Below are positions 35,216-44,911 of a stretch of 64,000 nucleotides of DNA, piece by piece. The stretch covers positions 3,534,001 to 3,598,000 of the forward strand of contig NZ_WNWM01000002.1 of NCBI RefSeq assembly GCF_009727155.1. Direction: 5' to 3'. The notes beneath the pieces were generated by a model. The model saw only the letters and a list, made by a program, of their open reading frames with translations, was not told the origin of the DNA and searched no databases. Each line of letters begins with the position of its first letter. Position 1 is the stretch's first letter. Made by a program: the position numbers and the translations under genes. This DNA comes from Pseudoduganella dura. GTDB lineage: Bacteria; Pseudomonadota; Gammaproteobacteria; Burkholderiales; Burkholderiaceae_D.

Positions 35216-37528
35216 ATGTCGTACATCAAGAGCCGCAAGCACTCGCCAGCCACGCTCGCCGTCTTCGCCACGCTGGCGATGCCGCTTGCCCTGCATGCCG
35301 AAGTCAATACCGCAGCCGAACCGGTCGCCCAGCAAGGCGACGCCAGGATCCCGGAAGTGACCGTCAGCGGCCGCGTCGCGAACAACGAATTCCAGATTCC
35401 ACAGCGTTCCGCATCCGACAAGTTCACGGCGCCGCTGCTCGATACGCCGAAATCGGTCACCGTGGTACCGAGCGAAGTGATCGCACAGACCGGCGCCACA
35501 TCGCTGGCCGATGCGCTGCGCACGGTCCCCGGCATCACGATGGGCGCGGCCGAAGGCGGCAATCCTGTGGGCGACAACCTGTTCATCCGCGGCTATAACG
35601 CCCAGACCGATACGTACATCGACGGCATCCGCGACAGCGGCTCGCAATCGCGCGAAGTGTTCGCGATCGAGCAGATCGAAGTCGTCAAGGGCCCGAACTC
35701 CGCATACGGCGGCCGGTCGTCGGCCGGCGGCGGCGTCAACATCGTCTCCAAGACCGCGAAGCTGGACAATTTCTATAACGGCAGCGTGGGCTTCGGTACC
35801 GACAACTACAAGCGCGTGACGGCCGACATCAACCGCACCATCGGCACCGATTCGGCGTTCCGCGTCGCCATCATGGGTCACGAAGCCGACGTGGCCGGCC
35901 GCGGCCCGGTGGGCGGCGACCGCTGGGGCATCGCGCCGACGATCGGCTTCGGCCTGTCGGGCCCGACCCAGGTCAACCTGTCGTACTACCACATGGAGTC
36001 GAGCGAGCTGCCCGACACCGGCATCCCGTTCAACAACCCGATCACCAGCGGCGCCAACATGTCGAAGAATGGCGACGGCGCCCCGATCAGCGTGCCGCGC
36101 GACACCTTCTACGGCTTGACCAATCGCGACTTCCGCGACACGGAAACCGATATCGGCACCGTCGACGTCAAGCATGACTTCGGCAACGGCCTGACCCTGC
36201 GCAACGTGACGCGCTACGGCAAGACCAGCCAGGACTACGTGTGGACCCAGCCTGACGATTCGAAGGGCAACGTGGTGCTGTATGGCACCGTGTGGCGCCG
36301 CGCCAATACCCGCGTGACGGAAACGGAAACGCTGGCCAACACGACCGCGCTGTCCGGCGAGGCGCGCACCGGCATGCTCAAGCACAATTTCAGCACCGGC
36401 ATCGAATTCTCGCGCGAGCAGACCGACCGCAGCTCGTACATCTTCACGCCGGGCACCAACAACCTGCTGACGAAAAACACCACCTGCGCCACCTCCGGCG
36501 CCGCAACGGGATACAACTGCGCACCGCTGGTGGGCGCGAACCCGGACGATCCATGGGCCTACAGCCGCTCGGTGTCGCCGGCCCAGACGAGCGTGCGTAC
36601 CAACACCCGCGCCGTGTACGCGATCGATACCATCGAGTTCACGCCGCAGTGGCTGCTGAACGTGGGCGTGCGCTGGGACGATTTCACGTCCACGCTGAAC
36701 GTGCCGCAATACACGCTGAACAACGTCACCACGGCCGCCCAGAACGCCCAGGTCAATTCCACGTTCGCCAACTACCAGGCGGGCGTGGTCTACAAGCCGG
36801 CTGCCAACAGCAGCGTGTACTTGTCGTACGGTACGTCGTCCACGCCGCCGGGCAATGACGGCGGCGACGGCCTCGATGCGCTGACGACCGTGATCCAGAA
36901 CCTGAAGCCGCAGGAAAGCAAGAACTTCGAACTGGGCACCAAGTGGGAAGTGCTATCGCGCCGCCTGTCGCTGTCCGCCGCGATCTTCAAGAGCGAGATG
37001 GACAATGCCCGCGTGACGGCGCCGGACGGCACCACCCAGAACGTGGGCAGGAAGAGCGTGCGCGGCGTCGAATTCGGCGCCACCGGCAGCATCACCAATG
37101 CCTGGCAGGTGTTCGGCGGCTACACGTGGCTCGATGGCCGCATCGACGACAACGGCTTCGTGAACACGGCCGCCACCGGCGCGCCGGCGGTATGGCAAGC
37201 GTCGCCCTACAACGGCAACGTGTTCCCCACCACGCCGAAGCACAGCGCCACGCTGTGGACCACCTACAAGGTGCTGCCGAACCTGACGGTCGGCGGCGGC
37301 CTGAACTCGATGTCGAAGGTGTATGCCAACGTCAACAACAACAAGTGGGCGCCCGGCTATACCCGCTTCGATGCGATGGCCAACTACATCGTCAACGGCC
37401 ACGTCAGCCTGCAGCTGAACGTGCAGAACCTGTCGGACAAGCTGTACTTCGACAAGGTCTCGTCGCCGCACTACGCCGGCGTGGCGGCGGGCCGCAGCGC
37501 CTCGCTGACGGCCAGCTTCAAGTACTGA
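35216..37528 (+). CDS. TonB-dependent siderophore receptor
   Basis: The 770-residue outer-membrane protein has a signal peptide (about 1-28, ending LHA), a TonB-box-like EVTVSG, a plug domain (about 70-190: [68 protein letters not shown]) and a barrel ending [10 protein letters not shown]. The plug type is that of catecholate receptors (Fiu/CirA/PiuA group). The next gene, only 11 bp on, is PiuC, a usual partner of PiuA/Fiu-type receptors. Fur-regulated by the box upstream. The start is the ATG at 35216 after AATAAGGACGAC. Confidence 0.92.
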   Translation: MSYIKSRKHSPATLAVFATLAMPLALHAEVNTAAEPVAQQGDARIPEVTVSGRVANNEFQIPQRSASDKFTAPLLDTPKSVTVVPSEVIAQTGATSLADALRTVPGITMGAAEGGNPVGDNLFIRGYNAQTDTYIDGIRDSGSQSREVFAIEQIEVVKGPNSAYGGRSSAGGGVNIVSKTAKLDNFYNGSVGFGTDNYKRVTADINRTIGTDSAFRVAIMGHEADVAGRGPVGGDRWGIAPTIGFGLSGPTQVNLSYYHMESSELPDTGIPFNNPITSGANMSKNGDGAPISVPRDTFYGLTNRDFRDTETDIGTVDVKHDFGNGLTLRNVTRYGKTSQDYVWTQPDDSKGNVVLYGTVWRRANTRVTETETLANTTALSGEARTGMLKHNFSTGIEFSREQTDRSSYIFTPGTNNLLTKNTTCATSGAATGYNCAPLVGANPDDPWAYSRSVSPAQTSVRTNTRAVYAIDTIEFTPQWLLNVGVRWDDFTSTLNVPQYTLNNVTTAAQNAQVNSTFANYQAGVVYKPAANSSVYLSYGTSSTPPGNDGGDGLDALTTVIQNLKPQESKNFELGTKWEVLSRRLSLSAAIFKSEMDNARVTAPDGTTQNVGRKSVRGVEFGATGSITNAWQVFGGYTWLDGRIDDNGFVNTAATGAPAVWQASPYNGNVFPTTPKHSATLWTTYKVLPNLTVGGGLNSMSKVYANVNNNKWAPGYTRFDAMANYIVNGHVSLQLNVQNLSDKLYFDKVSSPHYAGVAAGRSASLTASFKY

Positions 37529-37539
37529 AGGAACCTGTC

Positions 37540-38220
37540 GTGATACTGCATATCCCCGGGGTGCTGACACGCGAGCAAGTCCTGCAATTCCGTGACCGCC
37601 TGCTTCATGCGGACTGGATCGACGGACGCGCCAGCGTGGGCTCGCAGGGGGCTGCGGTCAAGCGCAACCGCCAGCTGGCGGAAGGTTCCCCGCTGGCCGT
37701 CGAGCTGGGCGGCATCGTCGCCCGCGCGCTGACGGCCAACCCGCTGTTCTTCGCCGCGGCGCTGCCGTTGCGGATATTGCCGCCGTACTTCAACGGCTAC
37801 GCCGGCGGAGAAACGTATGGCGACCACATCGACGGCGCCATCCGCGTGGCCTCGCCCGGCGCCGCGCCGCTGCGGGCGGATGTCTCCACCACGGTGTTCC
37901 TGTCGGACCCGGACGAGTACGACGGCGGCGAGCTGATCGTCACCGACGCCTACGGTACCCATGAAGTGAAACTGCCGGCCGGCGACGCGATCATCTACCC
38001 GTCGACGACGGTGCACCGCGTGGAGCCGGTCACGCGCGGCGAACGCCTGGCGTCGTTCCTGTGGGCGCAAAGCATGGTCCGCGATGACTGGAAACGCACG
38101 ATGCTGTTCGAGCTGGACCAGAACATCCAGTCCGTGCGCGCCGCCCACGGCGACAGCCCGGCCACCGTCGGGCTGACCGGGCATTATCACAACCTGCTGC
38201 GGATGTGGGCGGAGACGTAA
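37540..38220 (+). CDS. piuC: PKHD-type Fe(II)/2-oxoglutarate hydroxylase PiuC
   Basis: The 226-residue protein is of the YbiX/PiuC family. The iron ligands are His-x-Asp in [10 protein letters not shown] (about 96 and 98) and the distal His in [14 protein letters not shown] (about 157), with Arg following for 2-oxoglutarate. It begins [20 protein letters not shown] as in its relatives. Translation starts with GTG at 37540, after GAAGGAA. It sits 11 bp behind a Fiu/PiuA-type receptor, as is typical. The substrate is not known; a role linked to iron/siderophore uptake is inferred from context. Confidence 0.92.
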   Translation: MILHIPGVLTREQVLQFRDRLLHADWIDGRASVGSQGAAVKRNRQLAEGSPLAVELGGIVARALTANPLFFAAALPLRILPPYFNGYAGGETYGDHIDGAIRVASPGAAPLRADVSTTVFLSDPDEYDGGELIVTDAYGTHEVKLPAGDAIIYPSTTVHRVEPVTRGERLASFLWAQSMVRDDWKRTMLFELDQNIQSVRAAHGDSPATVGLTGHYHNLLRMWAET

Positions 38221-38240
38221 GGCAGAGAGCCGCGACAACC

Positions 38241-38301
38241 GGTGTCAGGCACTTTTTCTGGATGATTCACCCAGAAAACGTGTCTGACACAGGTTTTTTT
38301 T
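38241..38301 (+). repeat. long palindromic repeat with terminator-like T run
   Basis: GTGTCAGGCAC-TTTTTCTGG and CCAGAAAA-CGTGTCTGACAC pair around the loop ATGATTCAC, followed by eight T. It probably ends the receptor-piuC transcript, but also belongs to the GGTGTC...GACACC family. Confidence 0.7.
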
Positions 38302-38327
38302 GATGCGTGGAGAGGCAACCGAACACC

Positions 38328-38376
38328 GGTGTCCGACACATTTTCTGATAAGGCCCAGAAAATATGTCCGACACCA
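38328..38376. repeat. palindromic repeat, second copy
   Basis: GGTGTCCGACACATTTTCTG and CCAGAAAATATGTCCGACACC pair around ATAAGGC. It is almost the same arms as the copy at 38241, in tandem 85 bp later. Confidence 0.7.
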
Positions 38377-38384
38377 GCTCCGGA

Positions 38385-38424
38385 AGCAAAAGGGGACAGG
38401 CCGCAGGCCTGTCCCCTTTTGCTT
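38385..38424. terminator. bidirectional rho-independent terminator
   Basis: A perfect 16-bp stem AGCAAAAGGGGACAGG / CCTGTCCCCTTTTGCT has an interior of about seven bases. It serves the tonB gene on the minus strand. Confidence 0.75.
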
Positions 38425-38444
38425 TGCCGTCATCTGTTGCTTGC

Positions 38445-39206
38445 TTAAGACAACTTGAAGTTGATCGGCACCAGCACGTACACCGGCACGGGCTTGCCAT
38501 CCTCCATGTAGGGCTTGAACAGGCTGCGCAGCGCGGCCTGGCGGCCGGCTTCGTCCAGGTTCGTGGAACCGGAGGTTTTCTGCACCGTCGCCTGTTCCGG
38601 CGTGCCTTTTTCGCTGACCAGCACGCGCAGCGTGACCACGCCGGTTTCGCCCAGCCGCCGCGAGATCGACGGGTACACCGGTTGCGGCTGCCGCACGTAT
38701 TCCACGCCCGTCACCAGCTTCGGTGCGGACGGAGCCGGCGGCGCGGCGACCGGCGGGGCCGGTGGCGAGGGCGCCGCAACCACGGCAGGCACGGCTTCGG
38801 CCGGCTTCACCGGTGCCGGCGGCACGGTGATCGTGTTCTCGATGACGATCGGCAGTTGCGGCACCGGCATAATCATCGGCGGCGGCTTGATGGCCACTTC
38901 GACGATTTTCGGCGGCGCCGGCGGGGCCGGCGGCGCGGGCGGCGTCACGAACGTCACATCGACGACCTGCGGCAGCTTCTTCACCGCGTCGCTGACCATG
39001 CCGTTCTGCATGGCCCAGAAGGCCACCAGATGGATGCCGACGATGACGGCGATCTTGCCGCTCTTGTTGCGGCTGCTGCCGAGAGTGAAATCAGGCGCCG
39101 CCGCGGCAGGCGCGACAGGCGTCTTGGACGTGAGCCGGGGCAGGCGCAGGAAATTCAGGCCGAGCCGCGACACGCCTGGCCGGGAAAGGCCGGGCAGGGT
39201 TTGCAT
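38445..39206 (-). CDS. tonB: energy transducer TonB
   Basis: The 253-residue protein has an N-terminal cytoplasmic part of about 48 residues, one transmembrane helix (about 51-70: GKIAVIVGIHLVAFWAMQNG with the conserved His), and a proline-rich periplasmic spacer (about 85-160, repeats of PPAP). The TonB C-terminal domain follows (VEYVRQPQPVYPSISRRLGETGVVTLRVLV). It transmits proton-motive force from ExbBD (not in the window) to the outer-membrane receptors nearby. Bfd follows upstream 8 bp away, so it is in an operon with it. Confidence 0.9.
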   Translation of the reverse strand: MQTLPGLSRPGVSRLGLNFLRLPRLTSKTPVAPAAAAPDFTLGSSRNKSGKIAVIVGIHLVAFWAMQNGMVSDAVKKLPQVVDVTFVTPPAPPAPPAPPKIVEVAIKPPPMIMPVPQLPIVIENTITVPPAPVKPAEAVPAVVAAPSPPAPPVAAPPAPSAPKLVTGVEYVRQPQPVYPSISRRLGETGVVTLRVLVSEKGTPEQATVQKTSGSTNLDEAGRQAALRSLFKPYMEDGKPVPVYVLVPINFKLS

Positions 39207-39214
39207 GGGAATCC

Positions 39215-39424
39215 TCAGGTAGTGAGGGTGGGGCGCTTCAGAACCGTTTCCTGGATCGGCGCAGCCACGTGTTCGCTCAGTACTTCAACGGCATAGTCCA
39301 GGCAGTTGCCGCAGCACGTGGAAACACCCAGTGCTTCGCGCAGCCCGTCCATGGTACTGATACCAAGGTCGATGGCTTGACGGATTTCCCGATCGGAGAT
39401 GTTGTTGCAAACGCAAACGATCAT
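39215..39424 (-). CDS. bfd: bacterioferritin-associated ferredoxin
   Basis: The 69-residue protein has the [2Fe-2S] ligand pattern of Bfd: Cys4 and Cys6 in VCVCNN, and Cys37/Cys38-Cys41 region in STCCGNCLDY. It passes electrons to haem in bacterioferritin and frees stored iron. It is upstream of tonB and divergent from feoA; a strong Fur box lies 130 bp from its start. The ATG at 39424 is preceded by AGAAGGTG. Confidence 0.92.
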   Translation of the reverse strand: MIVCVCNNISDREIRQAIDLGISTMDGLREALGVSTCCGNCLDYAVEVLSEHVAAPIQETVLKRPTLTT

Positions 39425-39551
39425 TGAAACACCTTCTGGCTAGTCAGACGGACACCGCCCTGGGGGCGGCCTCATCAAGAAAACGCGCAAGCGCCGCGTT
39501 CAGGTATCAGGGGAAGCTGCATGGCAACTCTGCCAACCTTAACACCTTCTT

Positions 39552-39570
39552 AATGAGAATCATTATCATT
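39552..39570. promoter_or_regulatory. putative Fur box between bfd and feoA
   Basis: AATGAGAATCATTATCATT is the best Fur-box match in the window, close to the consensus. It is positioned to repress bfd-tonB and feoAB when iron is plentiful. Confidence 0.75.
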
Positions 39571-39645
39571 ACGGTTCCTATTCTGCCGCAACAAAGCGTA
39601 CAATGCAAGCGATACCTGCAAATACAAACCATTCGCATTAGCCTC

Positions 39646-39651
39646 TATAAT
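39646..39651 (+). promoter_or_regulatory. putative feoA -10 element
   Basis: TATAAT lies 30 bp before the feoA start. A convincing -35 is not seen. Confidence 0.4.
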
Positions 39652-39681
39652 GCACAGATTGATTCCCGCCAGAGAACCGCC

Positions 39682-39975
39682 ATGACACCTGCCTCCACCA
39701 CCATCAATCTCGACGCCCTGGCGGTCGGGAAAAGCGGCACTGTGGTGCGTGTTACAGCCGCTCATGCAGCCGGCCAGCCGGGCAGTGGTGCCGAATCGGA
39801 CGATGGCGCGGACCTCGCGCGCCGCCTGATGGAGCTGGGTTTCGTACCCGGAGAAAAGATCCGCATGCTCAAGCGTGGCATGCCCGGCGGCGAGCCGCTG
39901 GCGATCCGGGTCGGCAATTCGACCTTTGCCCTGCGCCGCTTCGAGGCGGCGCTGATTGCGGTCCAGCCAGAATAA
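39682..39975 (+). CDS. feoA: ferrous iron transport protein A
   Basis: The 97-residue SH3-like protein contains the typical FeoA segment ARRLMELGFVPGEKIRMLKRGMPGGEPLAIRVGNSTFALRR. FeoA binds FeoB and is needed for Fe(II) transport. The ATG at 39682 gives the MTPASTTINLDAL start. An upstream in-frame reading to 39424 is rejected because it would run through the Fur box. The FeoB gene follows by 19 bp, so they form the operon feoAB. Confidence 0.92.
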   Translation: MTPASTTINLDALAVGKSGTVVRVTAAHAAGQPGSGAESDDGADLARRLMELGFVPGEKIRMLKRGMPGGEPLAIRVGNSTFALRRFEAALIAVQPE

Positions 39976-39994
39976 AACGAGGTCCTTGAATAGC

Positions 39995-41884
39995 ATGGGT
40001 GTAACCGAAAAAGTGGTGCAGGTCGTGAGCCGCGCACCGATGATTGCCCTGCTGGGCAATCCGAACTGCGGCAAGACGGCGCTGTTCAACCGCCTCACGG
40101 GCGCGCGACAGAAGGTGGCGAACTACGCCGGCGTGACGATCGACCGCAAGGAAGGCCATTTCACGTCGCCCGCCGGGCATCCCTACAAAGTGCTGGATTT
40201 GCCGGGTGCCTACAGCCTGAAGGCGCACACGCCGGACGAGGAAATCACGCGCGACGTGGTGGCCGGCCTGCGCGCCGGGGAAACCGCGCCGGACCTGGTG
40301 GTGTGCGTGGTCGATGCCACCAACCTGCGCCTGAACCTGCGCCTGGTGCTGGAAGTGCAGCGCCTCGGCCTGCCGATGATCCTGTGCCTGAACATGGTCG
40401 ACGTGGCCAAGCGCCGCGGCATCGAGATCGATGCCGACCGGCTGGCGCGCGAACTGGGCATGACCGTCGTCGAAACGGTGGCGGTGCAGGGCGGCGGCGA
40501 GAAATCGCTGCTGCGCGCGCTCGACGAACTGTGGCCGCTGGCGCCCGCGAAGTCGCAGCCGCTGGCCGCCATCGACACCGTCTCCGTCGAGGATACGCAG
40601 CGCGAAGTGCGCCGCATCCTCACGGTGGCCACCAATAACATGCAGGGCAGCGAAACGGGAACGGACCGGATCGACAACGTGGTGCTGCACCCGGTCGCCG
40701 GCCCGTTGATCCTGGCCGTGCTGATGTTCATGATCTTCCAGGCCGTGTTCAGCTGGGCCGCGGCGCCGATGGATTTCATTACCGGCACCGTCGAAGGCTT
40801 CGGCGCGCTGGTCGGCGAGCACATGGCCGATGGCATCCTGCGCAGCCTGCTGGTGGACGGCATCATCGCCGGTGTCGGCGGCGTGCTCGTGTTCCTGCCG
40901 CAGATCCTGATCCTGTTCTTCTTCATCCTCGTGCTCGAGGATTGCGGCTACCTGCCGCGCGCGGCCTTCCTGCTCGATCGCCTGATGGGCGGCGTGGGAC
41001 TGTCCGGCCGCGCGTTCATCCCGCTGCTGTCGTCGTTCGCGTGCGCGATTCCCGGCGTGATGGCGGCGCGCACGATCCAGAACCCGCGCGACCGGCTGGT
41101 GACGATCATGATCGCGCCGTTGATGACGTGCTCGGCGCGCCTGCCCGTGTATGCGCTGCTGATCGCCGCCTTCATCCCCGATCGCGAAGTGGCCCACCTG
41201 TTCAACCTGCAGGGCCTGGTGCTGTTCGTGCTGTACTTCGCCGGCATCGTCTCGGCGATGGCGGTGGCCTGGTTCATGAAGCGCACGATGGGTTCGAAGC
41301 GCAAGCATGCGCTGATGCTGGAACTGCCGAATTACCACCTGCCGAACCTGCGCAACCTGGCCATCGGCCTGTGGGAACGCGCCAAGATCTTCGTGATGCG
41401 CGTGGGTACGCTGATCCTGTCGCTGACGATCCTGCTGTGGGCGCTGTCCAGCTTCCCCGGCGCGCCGGAAGGCGCCACCCAGCCGCCGATCTACTACAGC
41501 CTGGCCGGCATGATCGGCCGCGCGCTGGAGTTCGTGTTCGCGCCGATCGGCTTCAACTGGCAGATCTGCATTGCGCTGGTGCCGGGCATGGCGGCGCGAG
41601 AAGTGGCCGTGGGCGCGCTGGGCACCGTGTATGCGCTGTCCCAGAGCGGCGACGAGGTGGCCACCGCGCTGGCCCCGGTGATCGCCAGCACGTGGTCGAT
41701 GGCCACCGCGCTGTCGCTGCTGGCGTGGTACGTGTATGCGCCGCAGTGCCTGGCCACGCTGTCCGTCGTCAAGCGCGAAACCGGCCATACCCGTTACGCG
41801 CTGCTGATGGCCGGCTACATGTTCACGCTGGCCTACGCCGCTTCGTTCATCGTTTACCAGGGTGCCCGCTTGCTGGGGGCCTGA
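39995..41884 (+). CDS. feoB: ferrous iron transport protein B (GTPase permease)
   Basis: The 629-residue protein has an N-terminal G domain: G1 GNPNCGKT (21-28), G3 DLPG, and G4 NMVD (about 132). A helical linker leads to a membrane part with two Gate motifs and about eight helices (from about residue 235). Cys at position 25 replaces the usual Ser in the P-loop (GNPNCGKT), which is known in some FeoBs. It imports Fe(II) across the inner membrane. The ATG at 39995 begins MGVTEKVVQVV; the ribosome site is weak. It is in an operon with feoA and the small Cys-rich gene downstream. Confidence 0.96.
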   Translation: MGVTEKVVQVVSRAPMIALLGNPNCGKTALFNRLTGARQKVANYAGVTIDRKEGHFTSPAGHPYKVLDLPGAYSLKAHTPDEEITRDVVAGLRAGETAPDLVVCVVDATNLRLNLRLVLEVQRLGLPMILCLNMVDVAKRRGIEIDADRLARELGMTVVETVAVQGGGEKSLLRALDELWPLAPAKSQPLAAIDTVSVEDTQREVRRILTVATNNMQGSETGTDRIDNVVLHPVAGPLILAVLMFMIFQAVFSWAAAPMDFITGTVEGFGALVGEHMADGILRSLLVDGIIAGVGGVLVFLPQILILFFFILVLEDCGYLPRAAFLLDRLMGGVGLSGRAFIPLLSSFACAIPGVMAARTIQNPRDRLVTIMIAPLMTCSARLPVYALLIAAFIPDREVAHLFNLQGLVLFVLYFAGIVSAMAVAWFMKRTMGSKRKHALMLELPNYHLPNLRNLAIGLWERAKIFVMRVGTLILSLTILLWALSSFPGAPEGATQPPIYYSLAGMIGRALEFVFAPIGFNWQICIALVPGMAAREVAVGALGTVYALSQSGDEVATALAPVIASTWSMATALSLLAWYVYAPQCLATLSVVKRETGHTRYALLMAGYMFTLAYAASFIVYQGARLLGA

Positions 41885-41894
41885 GGAGATCGCC

Positions 41895-42170
41895 ATGTTG
41901 CAGGAACTGATCGTATTGCTGGTTGTCGTCGCCGCCCTGGTGCAGGTGTGCAGGAAGTTCCTGCCCGCCGCGCTGCGGCAGCGGATGGTATATGCGCTGT
42001 CGAAAAAAGGCTTCGACCAGGACAAGCTGGCGAAGCTGTTCAAGGTGCAGGCGGACTGCGGCAGTGGCTGCGGCTCGTGCGGTTCGTGCGACACCACGCC
42101 GGCGCCCATCGACACCTCGGACGATGGCGGTGCCAAGCGGCGCGTGATCATGCTGAACGTGCAGCGCTGA
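41895..42170 (+). CDS. small membrane-anchored Cys-rich protein next to FeoB
   Basis: The 91-residue protein has one N-terminal transmembrane helix (about 4-20), a basic region, and the Cys cluster CGSGCGSCGSC (about 54-64), then a soluble tail ending LNVQR. It begins 10 bp after feoB with a GAGGAGAT ribosome site, so it belongs to the feo operon. It occupies the place of FeoC but is not a winged-helix FeoC; the Cys pattern suggests an Fe-S or metal-binding accessory. Function not established. Confidence 0.75.
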   Translation: MLQELIVLLVVVAALVQVCRKFLPAALRQRMVYALSKKGFDQDKLAKLFKVQADCGSGCGSCGSCDTTPAPIDTSDDGGAKRRVIMLNVQR

Positions 42171-42199
42171 TGTACCGGCACTGAATACCGCACCCTCCG

Positions 42200-42224
42200 A
42201 ACCCGGGCCTGTCCCGGGTTTTTT
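42200..42224 (+). terminator. rho-independent terminator
   Basis: A stem AACCCGGG / CCCGGGTT with a short loop is followed by TTTTTT. It ends the feo operon. Confidence 0.85.
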
Positions 42225-42461
42225 CATGGCCGGCCGAACCCTGCGCAGATGCGCGCGGATGCCATTGGCCGGTACGCCGGCAGCGGCGGCAGCCCCATCC
42301 GTGACCGCCGCGCATCGACATGGTCCGCATCCCGGATCGGCAGCGCTCCCGTTGCAGCCGCGCCACGCAGCGTCCCTCCGTGCCGTACAGCCGCGCGCCG
42401 CGGGTGCCGGCTTCCACCCGGTCCGCCCTGCAGGTGGAAATTCCCCAGGCCATCTCGCTGC

Positions 42462-42489
42462 CCAAAAAAAACGCCACCCGAAGGTGGCG
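42462..42489 (-). terminator. rho-independent terminator
   Basis: A stem CGCCACC / GGTGGCG is preceded by eight A on the plus strand, giving a T run on the minus strand. It ends the siderophore receptor gene at 42536. Confidence 0.8.
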
Positions 42490-42535
42490 CAAGCTCTGAA
42501 GGTAAAACAATGAAACTCTTTACTGCATCAAGCGG

Positions 42536-44845
42536 TCAGAAGCGGAAGTTCGCGGTCAGGCTGGCCGAGCGCGGGGTGCCCGGCGTGTAGCGGTAGCCGC
42601 TCTTGTTGATCGCGGCGACGTACTGTTCGTCCGTCACGTTGTACACGTTCAGGCGCAGGTCGATGTTCTTCGTCAGCGCATACGATGCCATCAGGTCGCC
42701 CACCCAGTAGCTCTCGGCATAGGTCGGGGTGCCCACGGCGCCATCGGTGCCGCGCGACAGCTCGCCCGTGTAGCGCACGCCGCCGCCGACCTGCAGGCCG
42801 AACGGGAAGCTGTACGTGGTCCAGCTGGTGAACGCGTCCTTCGGCGTGTAGGTCAGGTTGCTCTCGCCGCTGGCGGTGATCGCGCGGCCCGATTCGACGC
42901 TGGTCTTCATGTGCGTGTAGCCGGCGCTGACCATCCAGTTCGGCGTGATCTGGCCCTGCACGCCCAGCTCGATGCCTTCGACGCGCTTCTTGCCGGTCTG
43001 GTAGTACACGCTGGCGTTGGTGGCATCCTGCTCGACCTCGTTCTTCACGTCGGTGCGGTATAGCGCCGCGGTGAAGCCCAGCTTCTGGTCCAGGAAGTCC
43101 CACTTGGTGCCGATTTCCTTGGTCGTCGTTTCCTGCGGGTCCAGGTTCGGATTGGACGCGCTGCTGGCCGCCGAGGACAGGCTGAAGTTGGCGCCGCCCG
43201 GCGGCTGCTTCGAGTTCGCCACGGTGGCGTACACGCTGCTGTTCGCGGTCGGCTTGTACAGCACCGAGAACTTGCCGGTCGTCAGCGTGTCGTTGGCGGC
43301 CAGGATCGTCGGCACCAGCGCGCCGTTGGTCAGCGTGGTGGAAACATAGTCGGTGTTGTAATGGTCGACACGAACGCCGCCGCTGACCATCCACTGCTCG
43401 CCGATCTTGATGTTGTCGAACACATACAGGGCCTGCGTATCCGTGGTGCCCTGCGTGCCGGCGCCCGTGCGCACGGTATTGAGGTTGTTCAGGGCACCGT
43501 TCGGGTTCGGCGAATACAGCGGCGTCGGCGCCAGCGTGCCGCCGCCGGCGCGGCCATACGTGATCTGTTTCTCGTTGATGAATTCCAGGCCGCCCACCAC
43601 GGTGTGCTGCAGCGCGCCGGTGGTCACGTCCCACGTCACCACGGTCTGGTTGGCCAGGATGCGGTTCTCGGCATCCTTGAACGTGCGGCTCGTGCGGTTC
43701 AGCAGCCAGGTCGACGGATCGGCCGGGTTCGGCGTGATCAGGTTCGACGGCGTCACCACGCCGGTGGTGGCATTCGTGCTGGTGGCGTTCGCCATGAACG
43801 AAGTCAGCAGGTAGTCCTGCTTCGTCTTGCCATAGCGCGAGGTGTTCTGCAGGCGCAGGGTCGGCGAGAAGTCGTGGTCGATGCGCACGGTGGCCATGTC
43901 GGCCGTCACGTCGTCGTGGTCGGACACGTGGCCGTAGAAGCCTTGCGGGTCCACCATCGGCGCGCTGTTCAGGAACGTGCGGCGCAGCGCCGGGTTGGCG
44001 TTGTTGCTGTCCGGGCTGGTGTAGCCGGGCAGGCCGATCGTCGGCACGCCGCCGTCGGGAATGTTGTCCTGCTTGATGTGCAGGTACGACAGGTGCGCGC
44101 GGGTCTTGCCGCCCAGGCCGAAGGCCACCGTCGGCGCCACGCCCCAGCGCTTGTTCTTCACCACGTCGCGCGTGGCGCTGTCCGAATCCTGCGCCATCAC
44201 GTTCAGGCGGAAGGCGATGCCGCTTTCCGCGTCCAGCACGCGGTTGATGTCGGCGGTGGCGCGTTTCTGGCTGCCGCTGCCGCCGGTGACCGAACCGCTG
44301 ATCGCGTTTTCCAGGTTGGCCTGCTTGGAATTCATGTTGATCGAGCCGGTCGGCGCGCCGCGGCCGCTGTCGGTGCCGGCCGGGCCTTTCAGCACGTCGA
44401 TCTGTTCGATGTTGAAGACGTCGCGCGAGATCGAGCCGATGTCGCGCACGCCGTCGACGAAGATGCTGGAAGACGTGTCGAAACCGCGCAGGAACACCGC
44501 GTCGCCCGTGTTCGTGTTGCCGTTTTCACCCAGGAAGAACGTGCCCACGCCCGGCGAATTGCGCAGCGCCTCGGTCAGCGTGGTGGCGTTTTGCTGCTGG
44601 AACAGTTCCTTCTTGATCACGGTGATCGTTTGCGGCGTATCGACCAGTTTCTCCGTGTATTTCGGCGACGAAGCGCGTTCCGCCTTGAAGTCGTTCTCCT
44701 TCGCCGCATCGACGACAACTTCGGTCATCTGCTTCGCTTCCTGCGCATCGGCCGCGTGCGCGGCAACGGCCGGCAACAGCAGCGAGGCGAGCACGGTGCT
44801 CATCTGCAGACGGGTGGGGTGTTTACGACTCTTGATCTTGGTCAT
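42536..44845 (-). CDS. TonB-dependent siderophore receptor (catecholate type)
   Basis: The 769-residue outer-membrane protein has a signal peptide (about 1-31, ending AHA), a TonB-box-like EVVVDA and a plug (TPQTITVIKKELFQQQNATT, LTEALRNSPGVGTFFLGENG, FLRGFDTSSSIFVDGVRD, VLKGPAGTDSGRGAPTGS). The barrel ends SASLTANFRF. The plug is like Fiu/BfnH catecholate receptors. It is separate from the PiuC-linked receptor (different plug and loops), so the island has two distinct siderophore specificities. Its promoter region has a Fur box. It shares the intergenic region with a divergent GST gene. Confidence 0.92.
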   Translation of the reverse strand: MTKIKSRKHPTRLQMSTVLASLLLPAVAAHAADAQEAKQMTEVVVDAAKENDFKAERASSPKYTEKLVDTPQTITVIKKELFQQQNATTLTEALRNSPGVGTFFLGENGNTNTGDAVFLRGFDTSSSIFVDGVRDIGSISRDVFNIEQIDVLKGPAGTDSGRGAPTGSINMNSKQANLENAISGSVTGGSGSQKRATADINRVLDAESGIAFRLNVMAQDSDSATRDVVKNKRWGVAPTVAFGLGGKTRAHLSYLHIKQDNIPDGGVPTIGLPGYTSPDSNNANPALRRTFLNSAPMVDPQGFYGHVSDHDDVTADMATVRIDHDFSPTLRLQNTSRYGKTKQDYLLTSFMANATSTNATTGVVTPSNLITPNPADPSTWLLNRTSRTFKDAENRILANQTVVTWDVTTGALQHTVVGGLEFINEKQITYGRAGGGTLAPTPLYSPNPNGALNNLNTVRTGAGTQGTTDTQALYVFDNIKIGEQWMVSGGVRVDHYNTDYVSTTLTNGALVPTILAANDTLTTGKFSVLYKPTANSSVYATVANSKQPPGGANFSLSSAASSASNPNLDPQETTTKEIGTKWDFLDQKLGFTAALYRTDVKNEVEQDATNASVYYQTGKKRVEGIELGVQGQITPNWMVSAGYTHMKTSVESGRAITASGESNLTYTPKDAFTSWTTYSFPFGLQVGGGVRYTGELSRGTDGAVGTPTYAESYWVGDLMASYALTKNIDLRLNVYNVTDEQYVAAINKSGYRYTPGTPRSASLTANFRF

Positions 44846-44911
44846 TTCTAAACGCTTCCGGGTAAGTTTTTGTAAAGATCAGCGAGTTTAGCAATTGTGA
44901 CAAAGTATGTA

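Larger units (their letters stand above)
42171..42535. other. 365-bp interval without a supported gene
   Basis: It holds the feo terminator near its start and the receptor-gene terminator near its end. Overlapping short reading frames exist, but they have no ribosome sites, no clear family and low-complexity Ala/Arg composition, so none is called. Confidence 0.6.

Noticed and set aside
38241..38424. possible CRISPR-like array
   Set aside because: The repeats are palindromic hairpins, only two alike, without regular spacers or cas genes.
38221..38444. small protein gene between piuC and tonB
   Set aside because: The space is taken up by three hairpins; no frame has a start with ribosome site.
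42226..42590. short plus-strand frames in the gap after the feo operon
   Set aside because: They are low-complexity, with no ribosome site or homology, and overlap a terminator.
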